A stretch of DNA of 64,000 bases from G942493275 sp942493275. GTDB taxonomy: Bacteria; Actinomycetota; Coriobacteriia; Anaerosomatales; PHET01. Below, one piece after another: positions 22,959 to 31,788 of the stretch. Where the stretch lies: the NCBI GenBank assembly GCA_942493275.1, contig OW818687.1:2418001-2482000 (forward strand), read 5' to 3'. The position numbers and the translations under genes are program-made. The notes beneath the pieces are model-generated. The model saw only the letters and a list, made by a program, of their open reading frames with translations, was not told the DNA's origin and searched no databases. Numbering within the stretch: the first letter of the stretch is position 1; each line of letters opens with the position of its first letter.

Positions 22959-24488
22959 TCACGAGCTCTGACGGTCCTTCACCTCCGGCCTGGCAACGAG
23001 GACGATTCCGTAGATGACCCAGATCAACGAGCTCACTGACTTATACGCGAGCGGCGTACTGGCAAGCATACCCAGACCGACCACCGCTGCAAAGAGGTAC
23101 GCGAGACACCTGTCCTCGACCGACCTGAGCCGGTCAAAGAACACACGAAGGGCAAGGACGACCGTGCTCAAAACCGCGCCCAGTCCGACAATTCCGACCT
23201 GCGCGAAGAGCGATACCCATCCCACATCTCCGACGTATCTGCTGGATACGACGTCCAACCCGAGCCGTCGGACGCCGATCGGGCCAAGGTCCGAGGAGTA
23301 GCTCGACCCGAACGAGCCCGGCCCGACACCCAGCAGCGGACTCTCCGTGAACACCGACCGCGTCACGACCGTCATGACGTAGCCACGATTCGCCGCCGCT
23401 TCGTACTGCACGTAGTTGCCGCTGAGCACCCACAGCACTCGTCCGGTCAGCTCGGAGGCGACAGACAACGCACCCAAGACCGCCGCCGAGGCGATTGCGA
23501 CGACCATGGCCACGCGACGGCCGAACATCGGTCGTGTCTGCAGGGCGCTCGAGACGAACACGAGGGGGATCAGGATCACTCCGATTGCGATGGCCTGCCT
23601 CGACTGACTCATGACCGTCATCAGCGCAGCCAACGCAAGTGCGACCTCCCGTATACGGCTGTAACGCCTGTGCCCCTGCGAAGCGTCGCTGAGCGAGCTG
23701 GCCAGCAGGATCCCAAAGCACACCACCATCAGGAGACCGAAGATGTTGTAGTGACCGACAGTGCCCGCGACGCTACGTCCGCCAACCGACAGGAAGGTGT
23801 CGCCCTGGGACGCAACGCCTCCGAGCGAGAACTGCCCGGGCCAGAAGAACTGGGCCACAGCCGGCCCTCCCACAAACTGAACGGCGCCCACCACACCTTG
23901 CGTGAGGGCCGTGAAGATCACGACGGGTACGAATCGGGATCGGAGATCGTCAGAGAACGAGACGTACAGGCAGGCCACCGCTATCGGCACGTATCTGAGA
24001 TTCACCCGAAGCCAATAGAGCGCATCGATAGTCGGAGGGGTGCTCACGGCCCATGAGAGGCCGGCGGCAATCAGCAGAACCAGCACCGGCACGAGCACTA
24101 TCGGTTTGCCCGCCAAAGGCTCCGAGCGGTCGGAGGCAAGCCTCGAGACCACCCATACCACCAGCACGAATCCCAAGAACTCCGACAACACGATCGCGGG
24201 CGACAGCACGCCTACGAACTTGAGGACGAAACCCTCTAGCGGAAGCCACGCAAGCAACAGTGCGACGGCAAGCCCCGGCCTGGTGAACCCGAGCCATCCG
24301 ACCGCGACTGCGACGATCGCGCCCACAACGTAGGTGGGAGCATAGACAGTCATGACTCCCAAGAGAGCCGCAGCGATCGCGACGATCGCGTATTTCATGA
24401 GGGATGACATCTTCACAGCGGACACGAGACCCTCGTCAGTCGGAACAGCAATGCGTTCACCGTCGCCCGCCTCTCTCGGAACGGGCAC
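22959..24488 (-). CDS. O-antigen ligase/polymerase-like membrane protein (Wzy type)
   Basis: A protein of up to 509 residues with about 12-14 hydrophobic helices and a large loop (about residues 330-430) containing RGYVMTVVTRSVFTESPLLG and GVGPGSFGSSY. This is the pattern of the PF04932 Wzy_C/O-antigen ligase family. These proteins polymerise lipid-linked repeat units or ligate them to an acceptor outside the membrane. With Wzx and Wzz homologues nearby, the polymerase role is favoured. The start is uncertain: 24488 overlaps the upstream gene by 32 bases, and the internal ATG at 24410 (MSSLMKYAIV) directly precedes the first helix. Confidence 0.85.
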   Translation of the reverse strand: MPVPREAGDGERIAVPTDEGLVSAVKMSSLMKYAIVAIAAALLGVMTVYAPTYVVGAIVAVAVGWLGFTRPGLAVALLLAWLPLEGFVLKFVGVLSPAIVLSEFLGFVLVVWVVSRLASDRSEPLAGKPIVLVPVLVLLIAAGLSWAVSTPPTIDALYWLRVNLRYVPIAVACLYVSFSDDLRSRFVPVVIFTALTQGVVGAVQFVGGPAVAQFFWPGQFSLGGVASQGDTFLSVGGRSVAGTVGHYNIFGLLMVVCFGILLASSLSDASQGHRRYSRIREVALALAALMTVMSQSRQAIAIGVILIPLVFVSSALQTRPMFGRRVAMVVAIASAAVLGALSVASELTGRVLWVLSGNYVQYEAAANRGYVMTVVTRSVFTESPLLGVGPGSFGSSYSSDLGPIGVRRLGLDVVSSRYVGDVGWVSLFAQVGIVGLGAVLSTVVLALRVFFDRLRSVEDRCLAYLFAAVVGLGMLASTPLAYKSVSSLIWVIYGIVLVARPEVKDRQSS

Positions 24489-25680
24489 TGATCACGTCGT
24501 CGGCGATAGTCAGGTACTGCGACGCAACACGAGGATAGTCCATGTTCTCCTCGGCGAAACGACGGACTCGCGTGCCGATCTGGCGGCGCAACTCCGGCTC
24601 ACGTATCAGTCGCCTGATACCCTCCGCAATCGCACGCCTGTCCGAGCCTTCAACCATAAGCGCGGTTTCCCCGTCGATGAGCGGCATGAAGTCAGTCCGC
24701 ACTCCGGCGCCGACGATCATGCACGAACCCGCACCCATCGCCTCGGCGACCGCCGTGGGAAAGCCACCGGGCTTTGTGACGTCAGGAAAGACGACGACGT
24801 CGCTGGCGGACAGGTAGGCGGCCACCTGGTCGTGAGGAATCATCCCCGTCACAACGGTATTGGGAAGTCGATACTCATCCTCGACCTCGTTGCCCGACAG
24901 CGCCCCGCCCACGAAGACGAACCGACAGTGACCCATACTCGGGTCATCAAGCGCCGCGCGGGCCACGTCGAGCAGCACGCGGCTGGACTTGTACTCAGTC
25001 AGTCTTCCGAGATACGCGACGATGATCGCATCAGGATCGCCTGCAGTCAGCGTCTTGCGAATCTCGGCGCCGGCGGCAGCGTCGCTGCAGGCCGGAACGT
25101 CCACGGGCTTGGGAATGACGTGAATGCGCTCGGAGGGATACCCGTACTTGTTCACAAAGCGATTTCTGCCCGCCACGTTGTACGTGATTATGCGAGAAGC
25201 GTGGTGGATCACCGGCTTCTCAAGGCCCACAAGCAGCCGCTGACGCCAGTTCACGTCGATGTCATCGCCGGGGTCGTAGTAGATCACCGGGAAGCCGCAT
25301 GCTCGGCTCGCGTAGTAGCTCTGGTAACTCCGCGGCGACAGCCAGGTGTAGGGATTCTCGAACAGAACATCGGGATTCACCCTCCTGAGTTCGGCCGAGA
25401 ACTTCGGAGAGAACGACATGATGCCGCCACTCTCCCGCCGGCGAAACCTGATTGCCGAGGATGGGACCAAGTCCAGTGTGAACCGCTCAGGAAGATCCGG
25501 CAGCGGACCATCCAAGACGCGCTCGATGCCAAATCGGGCGCGGTCGTTGGGACTCGCGGCCGCGGGCGCCAGGGAGTAGAACTCCGCATCCGGCCGAAGC
25601 CGGAGCATCTCGATTCCGAGTCGCAGGTCCTTGTCGCCTCGATACAGCTCTATGAACTCATGGGAGTCAGCGATCCGCAT
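24457..25680 (-). CDS. GT4-family glycosyltransferase
   Basis: A 407-residue GT-B glycosyltransferase. The donor domain begins at IIVAYLGRLTEYKSSRVLLD and includes VVFPDVTKPGGFPTAVAEAMG, a GT4 E-x7 type motif in which the first acidic residue is replaced (KPGGFP). The N-terminal half has YDPGDDIDVNWRQRLL. It likely adds a sugar to the lipid-linked unit. Its ATG overlaps the end of the flippase gene by 14 bases and its end overlaps the Wzy-like gene. Confidence 0.87.
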   Translation of the reverse strand: MRIADSHEFIELYRGDKDLRLGIEMLRLRPDAEFYSLAPAAASPNDRARFGIERVLDGPLPDLPERFTLDLVPSSAIRFRRRESGGIMSFSPKFSAELRRVNPDVLFENPYTWLSPRSYQSYYASRACGFPVIYYDPGDDIDVNWRQRLLVGLEKPVIHHASRIITYNVAGRNRFVNKYGYPSERIHVIPKPVDVPACSDAAAGAEIRKTLTAGDPDAIIVAYLGRLTEYKSSRVLLDVARAALDDPSMGHCRFVFVGGALSGNEVEDEYRLPNTVVTGMIPHDQVAAYLSASDVVVFPDVTKPGGFPTAVAEAMGAGSCMIVGAGVRTDFMPLIDGETALMVEGSDRRAIAEGIRRLIREPELRRQIGTRVRRFAEENMDYPRVASQYLTIADDVISARSERGGRR

Positions 25681-26950
25681 GGCTACCCTCCTTCGAGGAC
25701 GAGCCTACGCCTGGGAGAGCTTGCCCTCTCCAACGAGGAATCGAGACCAACCGATTTGCCGAAACGAGGAACAGAAGCGCTGCCAGAACTCCCTCGCCGA
25801 GGACACTCAGCCAGGCCGCCGCCGTCGCTCCATACACCGGGATCGTGACCAGTCCGATAGCCACGGTCGTAGCCGCGAGTACGATCACGATGAGCACGGT
25901 CCAGCGCTCGCGACCAAGACAGCTGGCACTGTAGATCCCAGTCGCACTCAGGCTGTTCAAGAAGATCACGCCCGCCATTATCCGCACGAGACTCGCGGCC
26001 GGCGCGTACTCAGACCCGTAGAGGATGTGCACCAGCGGAGCGGCCAGCACGAAGACGGCCACGGCCAGGACGGCGCCGATTCCCCCCGCGAACACAAGTG
26101 CCTTCAGAGCGACCCTCCGGTACTCGGTGTAGTCGTCGGCGGCAACCGCCATGACCGGGTAGTGCGCGTTCATGACGATGGACGATGCCGCCGTCGCGGT
26201 GAACACCAGCCGGGCCGCCGCTCCGTAGAGCCCATTCTCGTACGCGCCGGCCGCCCCCTGAACCAGGACCTGATCCAGACGGTAGAAGCCTGCGGCGGCC
26301 AGTGCGGCCACTCCCAGCATCGCGGACTCACGGAGGATCCGGCGGTGACCGTAGCGCTCCGCCGGCGTGCCGGACAACGACACGTACCTGCTCAGCACGA
26401 AGTAGAACACCACAGCCGAGACGAGGGCCTCAAGTATGAATACGAGGCCCACCCCTATGGCACCCAGACCGAAGTACAGGGCAGCGGCAACTACGAGGAG
26501 TCTGGTCAACGATTCAAGGCTGTTGACACCGCTGTCGAGCCACATGTACTCGTGGGCTCGCGCGATGGACCGCATGCTGTCAAGGATGCTCAGGACCGCG
26601 GCCCACACGGACATCAGCACCACGAGCGTGACCTCAGTTGACGTGAATCCCGCGAGCGTCAAACCCGCATACAGAATCGGGATCACTACGAGGGTGAGCA
26701 ACAACTTGTTGCCGACCACGTGGGGAAACATCAGTCCCGAGGCCTTGCGATCTCTCGCGACGACTCTCCCGAGATGGGCATTCTGCCCCATGTCGACCAT
26801 CACGCCGACGATGAGCGCGCAACTCATCGCGAAGCTGAAGGTGCCAAACCCGGAGACTCCCAGCCCTCTGCCGAGCAGCGCAAACGTGAGCACGCCGATC
26901 AACCGCGCTCCGAACTCCCCCGTGGCCAGCGCGAATACTCTGCGAATCAT
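25667..26950 (-). CDS. Polysaccharide flippase (Wzx-like)
   Basis: A 427-residue membrane protein with 12 or more helices. The N-terminal LATGEFGARLIGVLTFALLGRGLGVSGFGTFSFA is typical of the PST/MOP flippase family (shown here as family description: the key parts are RLIGVLTFALLGRGLG and GFGTFSFA). Wzx moves lipid-linked repeat units across the cytoplasmic membrane before polymerisation. It lies 46 bases downstream of the Wzz-kinase gene and overlaps the next glycosyltransferase by 14 bases. Confidence 0.88.
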   Translation of the reverse strand: MIRRVFALATGEFGARLIGVLTFALLGRGLGVSGFGTFSFAMSCALIVGVMVDMGQNAHLGRVVARDRKASGLMFPHVVGNKLLLTLVVIPILYAGLTLAGFTSTEVTLVVLMSVWAAVLSILDSMRSIARAHEYMWLDSGVNSLESLTRLLVVAAALYFGLGAIGVGLVFILEALVSAVVFYFVLSRYVSLSGTPAERYGHRRILRESAMLGVAALAAAGFYRLDQVLVQGAAGAYENGLYGAAARLVFTATAASSIVMNAHYPVMAVAADDYTEYRRVALKALVFAGGIGAVLAVAVFVLAAPLVHILYGSEYAPAASLVRIMAGVIFLNSLSATGIYSASCLGRERWTVLIVIVLAATTVAIGLVTIPVYGATAAAWLSVLGEGVLAALLFLVSANRLVSIPRWRGQALPGVGSSSKEGSHADR

Positions 26951-26996
26951 CGCCTAGTTCCGCACGAGTGTCGTGAGCGATCGCCGGTGCATACGT

Positions 26997-28781
26997 TCAC
27001 GACCAGAGACCCAGGATGGGCTCAACCAGGCCCCAATCGAAGTACTGATCAAGGAAGTAGGCGATGGTCAGGACGATCGTGGTCACCAACATGAATGCGA
27101 GAAGTCCGACCATGAGACGCGCAAGCACAGAAGCCATCCGTCTGCTCGCGCTCGGCTCAGGAACCCACTCGGCGTCAGACGACGCTCCCCCGCCTGTCGA
27201 CGGCATCGACCCGTAGTAGCTGTGATAGTAGTAGTAGCCCCCGGTGTAGTAGCCGTAGCCATAGCCGTAGCCTGGTCGGTTCTTGGTCTCGTCCAGACCC
27301 CAGACAGCCACACCAATCACGCGCGCGCCGACCTTGCTAAGAAGCTCCACGGACTTGTCCGCAGCCTCGCGGGTGGACTCGCCGGCCTTGCTCACCATGA
27401 GTACGCCGTCCACCCATCGTGCGACGCTCACCGGGTCAGCAACCGCCAGTACGGGGGGCGTGTCGATGATGACCCAGTCAGCCCATTCCTCGAGGCTCTC
27501 AATGATCTCCTGCATCTTGGTCGAGCCAAGAAGCTCGGAGGGGTTGGGGGGCATCTTGCCGGCCGTGAGAATCAGCAACTGCTCATCCAGAGGGCGCTGG
27601 AGCGCCGATTTCAGCGCATGAGTACCCAGCAGGACATCCGACAGTCCGACTGCGTTGTTGACGCCGAAGAACTGATCGGTGGTGGGCCGCCTGAAGTCGC
27701 AGGAGACCAAAACCACCTTCTTGCCCGTCTGCGCGAGCGACATCGCCAAGTTCGCCGAGACGGTCGACTTGCCCTCTGCAGGAATCGCCGAGGTGACAAG
27801 CAGCGTCTTCAAGTCGTGCTCGAAGTTGATGAAGTCGAGCGAGTTCCTCAGGACGCGATAGGATTCTGCTGCTGCCGAACCCGGCGCGTCGACAATAGCC
27901 AGCTTGCGCTTGATGCCTTTCTCAAGCCGCTCCATGGGAACGATGCCCAGAACCGGGGCGCCGTAGATCTTCTCGGCTTCGCTCGTGGACTTGATCGTGT
28001 TATCGAGGTACTCGTAGAGAAACGCCATGCCGATGCCGAACGCCAGGCCAACGACGACTCCCACGAGACTGTTGCGCAGGGGCTTGGGCGCGACCTGCTC
28101 TGTCTGGACGACTGCGGCCTGGACCAGCGAGCCCGAGCCCTCCTCCAACTGCTCGTTGATGCGCAACTGCTCGAGCTTCTCGGCAAGCGTCGCATACGTG
28201 TCTGCCGCGATCTGAAGCTCCGCCGAGAGATTGTCGCTCTTACCCGAATCCCTCAGTCGCTCTCCGAGATCGAGAATCTCGTCCCTGGCGACGTTCAGTC
28301 GGGTCTCAACCTCGTCGGCCGCGTCGCGCAACGCAACGCGCTTGCGCTCCCGCGACGCCTCCACGTAAGCGTTAGCCATCTCGTTCGCGATGGCAGCGGC
28401 CTCCTCTGGCGTGCTCGCCGACACCTTGATGGAAATGAGGTTCGTCTGTCCGATGGCCGCGACCGTGACCCTCTCGAGAAGTACGTCGGGCTCTTCCTCG
28501 AGGCCGAGAGTGGTGATGGTCTTCTCGGCAATCGGCCGTAGCGAGACGAGCTGCACCTGCGTCTGCAGGGCCCGCTCAGGCTGGCTGGACAGCTCAGGCA
28601 GAACGGTGCCAAAGATGGCCGCACCGGAGTCCCTCTCGGACACGAGAACCTTCGCCTCCGCCTCGTACACAGCGGGCTGAAGCAGTGAGACCAACAATGA
28701 GACGCTGAAGACAACGAACACCGCGGTGACGATGATGCCCCTGCGGGCGCGTAGTACGTTCAGATAGTCGCGAAGCTCCAA
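26997..28781 (-). CDS. Wzz-tyrosine kinase fusion (chain-length determinant)
   Basis: A 594-residue bacterial tyrosine kinase of the single-chain Wzc type, controlling polysaccharide chain length. A first helix at about 13-35 is followed by an extracytoplasmic Wzz/GNVR region (60-230) and a second helix (233-255). The cytoplasmic P-loop kinase has Walker A SAIPAEGKST near 331-340, Walker A' VVLVSCDFRRPT, and Walker B WVIIDTPPVLAV. A tyrosine-rich cluster with about ten Tyr lies at 505-522, the expected autophosphorylation site. Unlike usual Wzc proteins, about 70 further residues follow, with a third hydrophobic helix (VGLLAFMLVTTIVLTIAYFL, 557-583). It heads the flippase-polymerase-glycosyltransferase block. 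Confidence 0.92.
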   Translation of the reverse strand: MELRDYLNVLRARRGIIVTAVFVVFSVSLLVSLLQPAVYEAEAKVLVSERDSGAAIFGTVLPELSSQPERALQTQVQLVSLRPIAEKTITTLGLEEEPDVLLERVTVAAIGQTNLISIKVSASTPEEAAAIANEMANAYVEASRERKRVALRDAADEVETRLNVARDEILDLGERLRDSGKSDNLSAELQIAADTYATLAEKLEQLRINEQLEEGSGSLVQAAVVQTEQVAPKPLRNSLVGVVVGLAFGIGMAFLYEYLDNTIKSTSEAEKIYGAPVLGIVPMERLEKGIKRKLAIVDAPGSAAAESYRVLRNSLDFINFEHDLKTLLVTSAIPAEGKSTVSANLAMSLAQTGKKVVLVSCDFRRPTTDQFFGVNNAVGLSDVLLGTHALKSALQRPLDEQLLILTAGKMPPNPSELLGSTKMQEIIESLEEWADWVIIDTPPVLAVADPVSVARWVDGVLMVSKAGESTREAADKSVELLSKVGARVIGVAVWGLDETKNRPGYGYGYGYYTGGYYYYHSYYGSMPSTGGGASSDAEWVPEPSASRRMASVLARLMVGLLAFMLVTTIVLTIAYFLDQYFDWGLVEPILGLWS

Positions 28782-28795
28782 GGCTCAAGACCCCT

Positions 28796-29566
28796 CTACA
28801 GGTTGGGCGGATTATGACCCGTCTTCTTGAATCGCGTGATGAACCACTTGTCCTGCCCGTCGACGCTCGACTGCACGACGACAAGTCGCGCATATCCTTC
28901 ACCGTGAGTCTCGTCCATCTTGATGTCGAGTGTCGCCGTCCGGGGCCCGAGCGCGGGTTGTCCCAGATTGACCTGCTTGACCGTGCCGTCGATGTACTCA
29001 TCTATCACGGGCTGGCTCTGGGCGTTCTGGCTCAACATCGTGTTCAGCAGCGCCACATCCACTTCCTCGAGCGTCGGCAACCCGCCCTTGGGCGGAACAC
29101 GGCTCGGATCGGATGCGATATAGGCAACATAGTCCACGTCACCGACGCGGCGGAGTCCGATGGTCCCGGTCATGTTCGTGCCGTCCTTGAGTTCGACGGT
29201 GACGGTGAGGCGGGTATCCGAGCCGCTTCGGGTCACTTTGTCGATCTTGAGCGACGCGACCTCGCCCTCCACAAGCCTGCCGATCATCTCCTGGGAGTCG
29301 ATCTGCTCCTGCCAAAGTCGCAGCGCGAACTCCTCGGACATGCCGTCGGGCAAGATGAGCTCTTCGGGTGTGGTCGTGACCGGCGCAGGCGTGGTCTCGC
29401 CCTCCAGAAGGCCGGTGACGAGAGCCGAGAGCGACTCGTATGTGTCAACGGCTACGGTTGCACCGTCCAGATAGTAGAACGATGCCCCGAAGGCGGCGAT
29501 TGTGAGTATGAGCACGACCGTCGCGAGCGCGACGGTACGACGGGACGTGCTCAGCTGCTCCGACAT
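28796..29566 (-). CDS. Unrecognised single-helix anchored protein
   Basis: I do not recognise a family. From the ATG at 29566 it is 256 residues: a short basic cytoplasmic tail (SEQLSTSRRT), one hydrophobic helix (VALATVVLILTIAAFGASFYYL) and an extracytoplasmic domain rich in predicted beta strands (LTVTVELKDGTNMTGTIGL, TATLDIKMDETHGEGYARLVVV). GTG at 29578 is an alternative start, but the GGGAG ribosome site overlaps it and fits the ATG better. It ends 14 bases before the Wzz-kinase gene and probably shares its promoter, which suggests a role in export or control of the polysaccharide. Confidence 0.7.
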   Translation of the reverse strand: MSEQLSTSRRTVALATVVLILTIAAFGASFYYLDGATVAVDTYESLSALVTGLLEGETTPAPVTTTPEELILPDGMSEEFALRLWQEQIDSQEMIGRLVEGEVASLKIDKVTRSGSDTRLTVTVELKDGTNMTGTIGLRRVGDVDYVAYIASDPSRVPPKGGLPTLEEVDVALLNTMLSQNAQSQPVIDEYIDGTVKQVNLGQPALGPRTATLDIKMDETHGEGYARLVVVQSSVDGQDKWFITRFKKTGHNPPNL

Positions 29567-29619
29567 GCTACGACGCACTCCCTGGGCACGTGCATCTGCA
29601 CGCGCATCGACTAGGCATG

Positions 29620-29648
29620 ATTATAGAGTCTCGCGGCTCCACAATCCA
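29620..29648 (-). promoter_or_regulatory. Promoter of the Wzz-kinase/flippase operon
   Basis: On the minus strand a perfect TATAAT (29625-29620) is preceded 17 bases upstream by TGGATT, a partial -35 box. It lies about 55 bases before the anchored-protein start and directs transcription into the chain-length, flippase and polymerase genes. Confidence 0.5.
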
Positions 29649-29683
29649 TATATCGGCAGGCGGGAGGAGTGCGTGAGCAAGGG

Positions 29684-30373
29684 CTATGGCGCGGCCCAAC
29701 CCAGTGCCTCCAACTCGGTGTCACCGAGCGATGTCGAGGCCTGTCCACGTGCGACAAGATCGGACAGCCGCGCAGGCTCGCTGATAACGACGCGACTGAG
29801 CTCGGCCTCGAGTGCGGACTTCAGATCCGCGCGGTCCGCGTCATCCACGTACTCGAGTCCCGCAACCAGTGCAGCCGCTTCCGCACCATCGAGCTCCTGA
29901 GCGCCTGGATCGAGCAGCGTGAGGTCTTCTCCGAGAAAAACGCTGATCTGTGAGGGCACGTCGACGGCGACCTTTCCGTCGTCATCGACCATCGACGTCC
30001 ACGCCGCTTCGGGAAGCACAACCCAGGGCAGTGCGTCGCCACCGGTCTGATCTGCAACCGCGGCGGCCACGATGGCTCCCCCGCCGAAGGGGTAAGCCTC
30101 GGCCGGAGTCTCAGCGCTCGTGCCCGGGATCGTCTTTCGGACCGACGTGTCCACAGGCTCGATCCGACCGTCCTCCGTGTTCACTGCGTACGCGAAGGCC
30201 GCAGACTCGGTCCCGTCCGCATCTCGGGCAACCAGGATCAGCAGAACCGAGTCTGTCGCCGCGGGCGGGACAAACGATTCGAGGGTCCCTGTCGCCACGA
30301 GGCCGACCACCGCGAACACGACCAGCAATGCAATTGCGGCCCCGATGAGAATTGCCTTGGTGTAGGGCCTCAT
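29684..30373 (-). CDS. Membrane-anchored protein, possible degenerate LCP fold
   Basis: A 229-residue protein with one N-terminal helix (AILIGAAIALLVVFAVVGLVA) and an extracellular domain. The order of elements loosely follows LytR-CpsA-Psr (LCP) enzymes, which attach glycans to peptidoglycan: TDSVLLILVARDADG, then IPGTSAETPAEAYPFGGGA, then VDDDGKVAVDVP, then QELDGAEAAALV. The conserved Arg residues of the active site are not clearly present, so catalysis is doubtful. Its ATG overlaps the amidase stop by four bases (ATGA). It may bind lipid-linked glycan without acting on it; this is inference. Confidence 0.5.
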   Translation of the reverse strand: MRPYTKAILIGAAIALLVVFAVVGLVATGTLESFVPPAATDSVLLILVARDADGTESAAFAYAVNTEDGRIEPVDTSVRKTIPGTSAETPAEAYPFGGGAIVAAAVADQTGGDALPWVVLPEAAWTSMVDDDGKVAVDVPSQISVFLGEDLTLLDPGAQELDGAEAAALVAGLEYVDDADRADLKSALEAELSRVVISEPARLSDLVARGQASTSLGDTELEALGWAAP

Positions 30374-31461
30374 TTGGCTGTCTCCGCCTCGAGATGGGCA
30401 ATGATTCCATCGGTCATACCCTGAGCGATCTTGTCCTGATAGTGCGGACTCGACAGGAGCCTGTCTTCTACCGGATTGGACAAGAACCCGGTCTCGACAA
30501 GAATGCAGGGGACCTTGGACCAGTTGAAGCCCGACAGGTCGGAACGGGCTTTCGTGCCCCGGTCAACCGCACCCGTCGCGCGCACAACGCGCGCCTGGAC
30601 CACCCGGGCAGCCCGCTTGCTCGACCCGGCGAACGGCCTCGTCCACTTGTTGGCCGCCGGGAACAGCGTGGTCACACCGGACGTGGCGCTGTCGGGACTG
30701 CCGTCACCGTGCACCCGAACGAACAGGTCGGCCTTCGCCTTGTTGGCGATGGCGGCGCGCTGCGAGTTCGAGAGGTTCACGTCGTTGGTGGTGCGGGTCA
30801 TCACGACTTTCACGCCCTTGGCTTCAAGACGTCGCTTGAGATTCATCGATATCTGGAGGACTATCTCGTACTCCGGGATGCCGGTCTCGACGCCTGTGGC
30901 GCCGCCTGTGACCTTTGCCTTGGTCTCCGCCGAGCCAGGGCCAACCGGCTCGGGTCCGTTGTCAGATCGCGCCTGATGGCCGGGATCGATACAGACGACC
31001 CAGTCCGCCGCGTCCGACTCAGGAGACGTCGCAGCCGCCTTCACGAGCCTCGGGAGCGCCAGAGTCACCGCACTCCCCTGCTCAACCACTGCGCCGGCGG
31101 GGGGTTCCTGCTCGGAGATCATGCGCTTCGCAGCATCAGTGACGGGTGCGGCGTCTGAGTCGCGAACCTCGACTTTGAGCCCAGCCGCCTCAAGTAGTAC
31201 TCGCGCGCGCTCGAGCGTCATCGCGGTCACATCCGGCACCTCGACCGCGACAACATCTGTCGTCAGCGCACTAGCCGCAACCGCGCTCGCGGGCTCGACT
31301 GCCGAAAGATTGAGCTCGGCGACCTCATCCCGACCGGAGGAGCGTCCTACTGCACCCGCAGCAAGAGCAACGACAAGTCCGACCCCCACCACCGCCGCGA
31401 GCGCGATCCAGGGAAAGGCTCCGCCCGTACGCGGTGAGAATCTGTTACGCGGTCCGGCCAT
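30370..31461 (-). CDS. PASTA-domain N-acetylmuramoyl-L-alanine amidase
   Basis: This zinc hydrolase cleaves the lactyl-amide bond between MurNAc and L-Ala in peptidoglycan. It has an N-terminal membrane helix (WIALAAVVGVGLVVALAAG), a PASTA domain at about 70-140 (VPDVTAMTLERARVLLEAAG ... QEPPAGAVVEQGS), and an Amidase_3 domain from about 158 with zinc ligands in CIDPGH, GIPEYE and RVHGDG and the catalytic Glu in ILVETGFL. The start was set at the ATG 31461 because its GGAGG ribosome site lies at 31470-31466, one base past the tRNA CCA end; an upstream TTG (31464) would sit inside that spacing. It is co-directional with, and abuts, the tRNA gene. Confidence 0.92.
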   Translation of the reverse strand: MAGPRNRFSPRTGGAFPWIALAAVVGVGLVVALAAGAVGRSSGRDEVAELNLSAVEPASAVAASALTTDVVAVEVPDVTAMTLERARVLLEAAGLKVEVRDSDAAPVTDAAKRMISEQEPPAGAVVEQGSAVTLALPRLVKAAATSPESDAADWVVCIDPGHQARSDNGPEPVGPGSAETKAKVTGGATGVETGIPEYEIVLQISMNLKRRLEAKGVKVVMTRTTNDVNLSNSQRAAIANKAKADLFVRVHGDGSPDSATSGVTTLFPAANKWTRPFAGSSKRAARVVQARVVRATGAVDRGTKARSDLSGFNWSKVPCILVETGFLSNPVEDRLLSSPHYQDKIAQGMTDGIIAHLEAETAK

Positions 31462-31471
31462 CAAACCTCCG

Positions 31472-31546
31472 TGGTGGGCCCGGTAGGATTCGAACCTACA
31501 ACCAAGGGATTATGAGTCCCCTGCTCCGCCATTGAGCTACGGGCCC
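31472..31546 (-). tRNA. tRNA with anticodon CAT (Ile2 more likely than Met)
   Basis: Acceptor GGGCCCG pairs CGGGCCC, the anticodon loop is CTCATAA (anticodon CAT), the T arm contains GGTTCGAATCC and CCA is encoded. The stem and variable region (GACTCATAATC, CTTGGTTG) resemble the lysidine-modified tRNA-Ile that reads ATA more than elongator Met. It is not initiator tRNA, since it lacks the GGG/CCC anticodon-stem signature next to the loop. Confidence 0.85.
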
Positions 31547-31562
31547 GTTAAGGCACCGTGCA

Positions 31563-31568
31563 ATTCTA
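31563..31568 (-). promoter_or_regulatory. Candidate -10 box for the tRNA-amidase unit
   Basis: TAGAAT on the minus strand, 17 bases before the tRNA 5' end, with no clear -35. It is the only likely promoter in the short gap and would drive tRNA, amidase and the LCP-like gene. Confidence 0.35.
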
Positions 31569-31592
31569 CCGCAGAGCCCGTTGAGTTGATTG

Positions 31593-31621
31593 TTGCAAAC
31601 TGCGCGCCTCGTTCGTATACT
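31593..31621 (+). promoter_or_regulatory. Promoter of tRNA-Asn
   Basis: TTGCAA (31593-31598) and TATACT (31616-31621) are separated by exactly 17 bases, a good sigma-70 type promoter. It lies 32 bases before the tRNA-Asn gene. Confidence 0.75.
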
Positions 31622-31653
31622 TTCGTCTCGCGCCATCAGGGCGCTGGCGATAC

Positions 31654-31729
<76 letters not shown>

Positions 31730-31738
31730 GAATGAAAC

Positions 31739-31764
31739 GAGAGCCCCGCGCAAGCGGGGCTCTC
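31739..31764. terminator. Bidirectional terminator between tRNA-Asn and rpoD
   Basis: GAGAGCCCCGC (31739-31749) and GCGGGGCTCTC (31754-31764) form an 11-bp hairpin with a GCAA loop. It serves tRNA-Asn on the plus strand and, 25 bases after its stop codon, rpoD on the minus strand, where a T-rich GTTTCATT follows. Confidence 0.85.
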
Positions 31765-31788
31765 TTCATATCCTTCTAAAGGAACACA

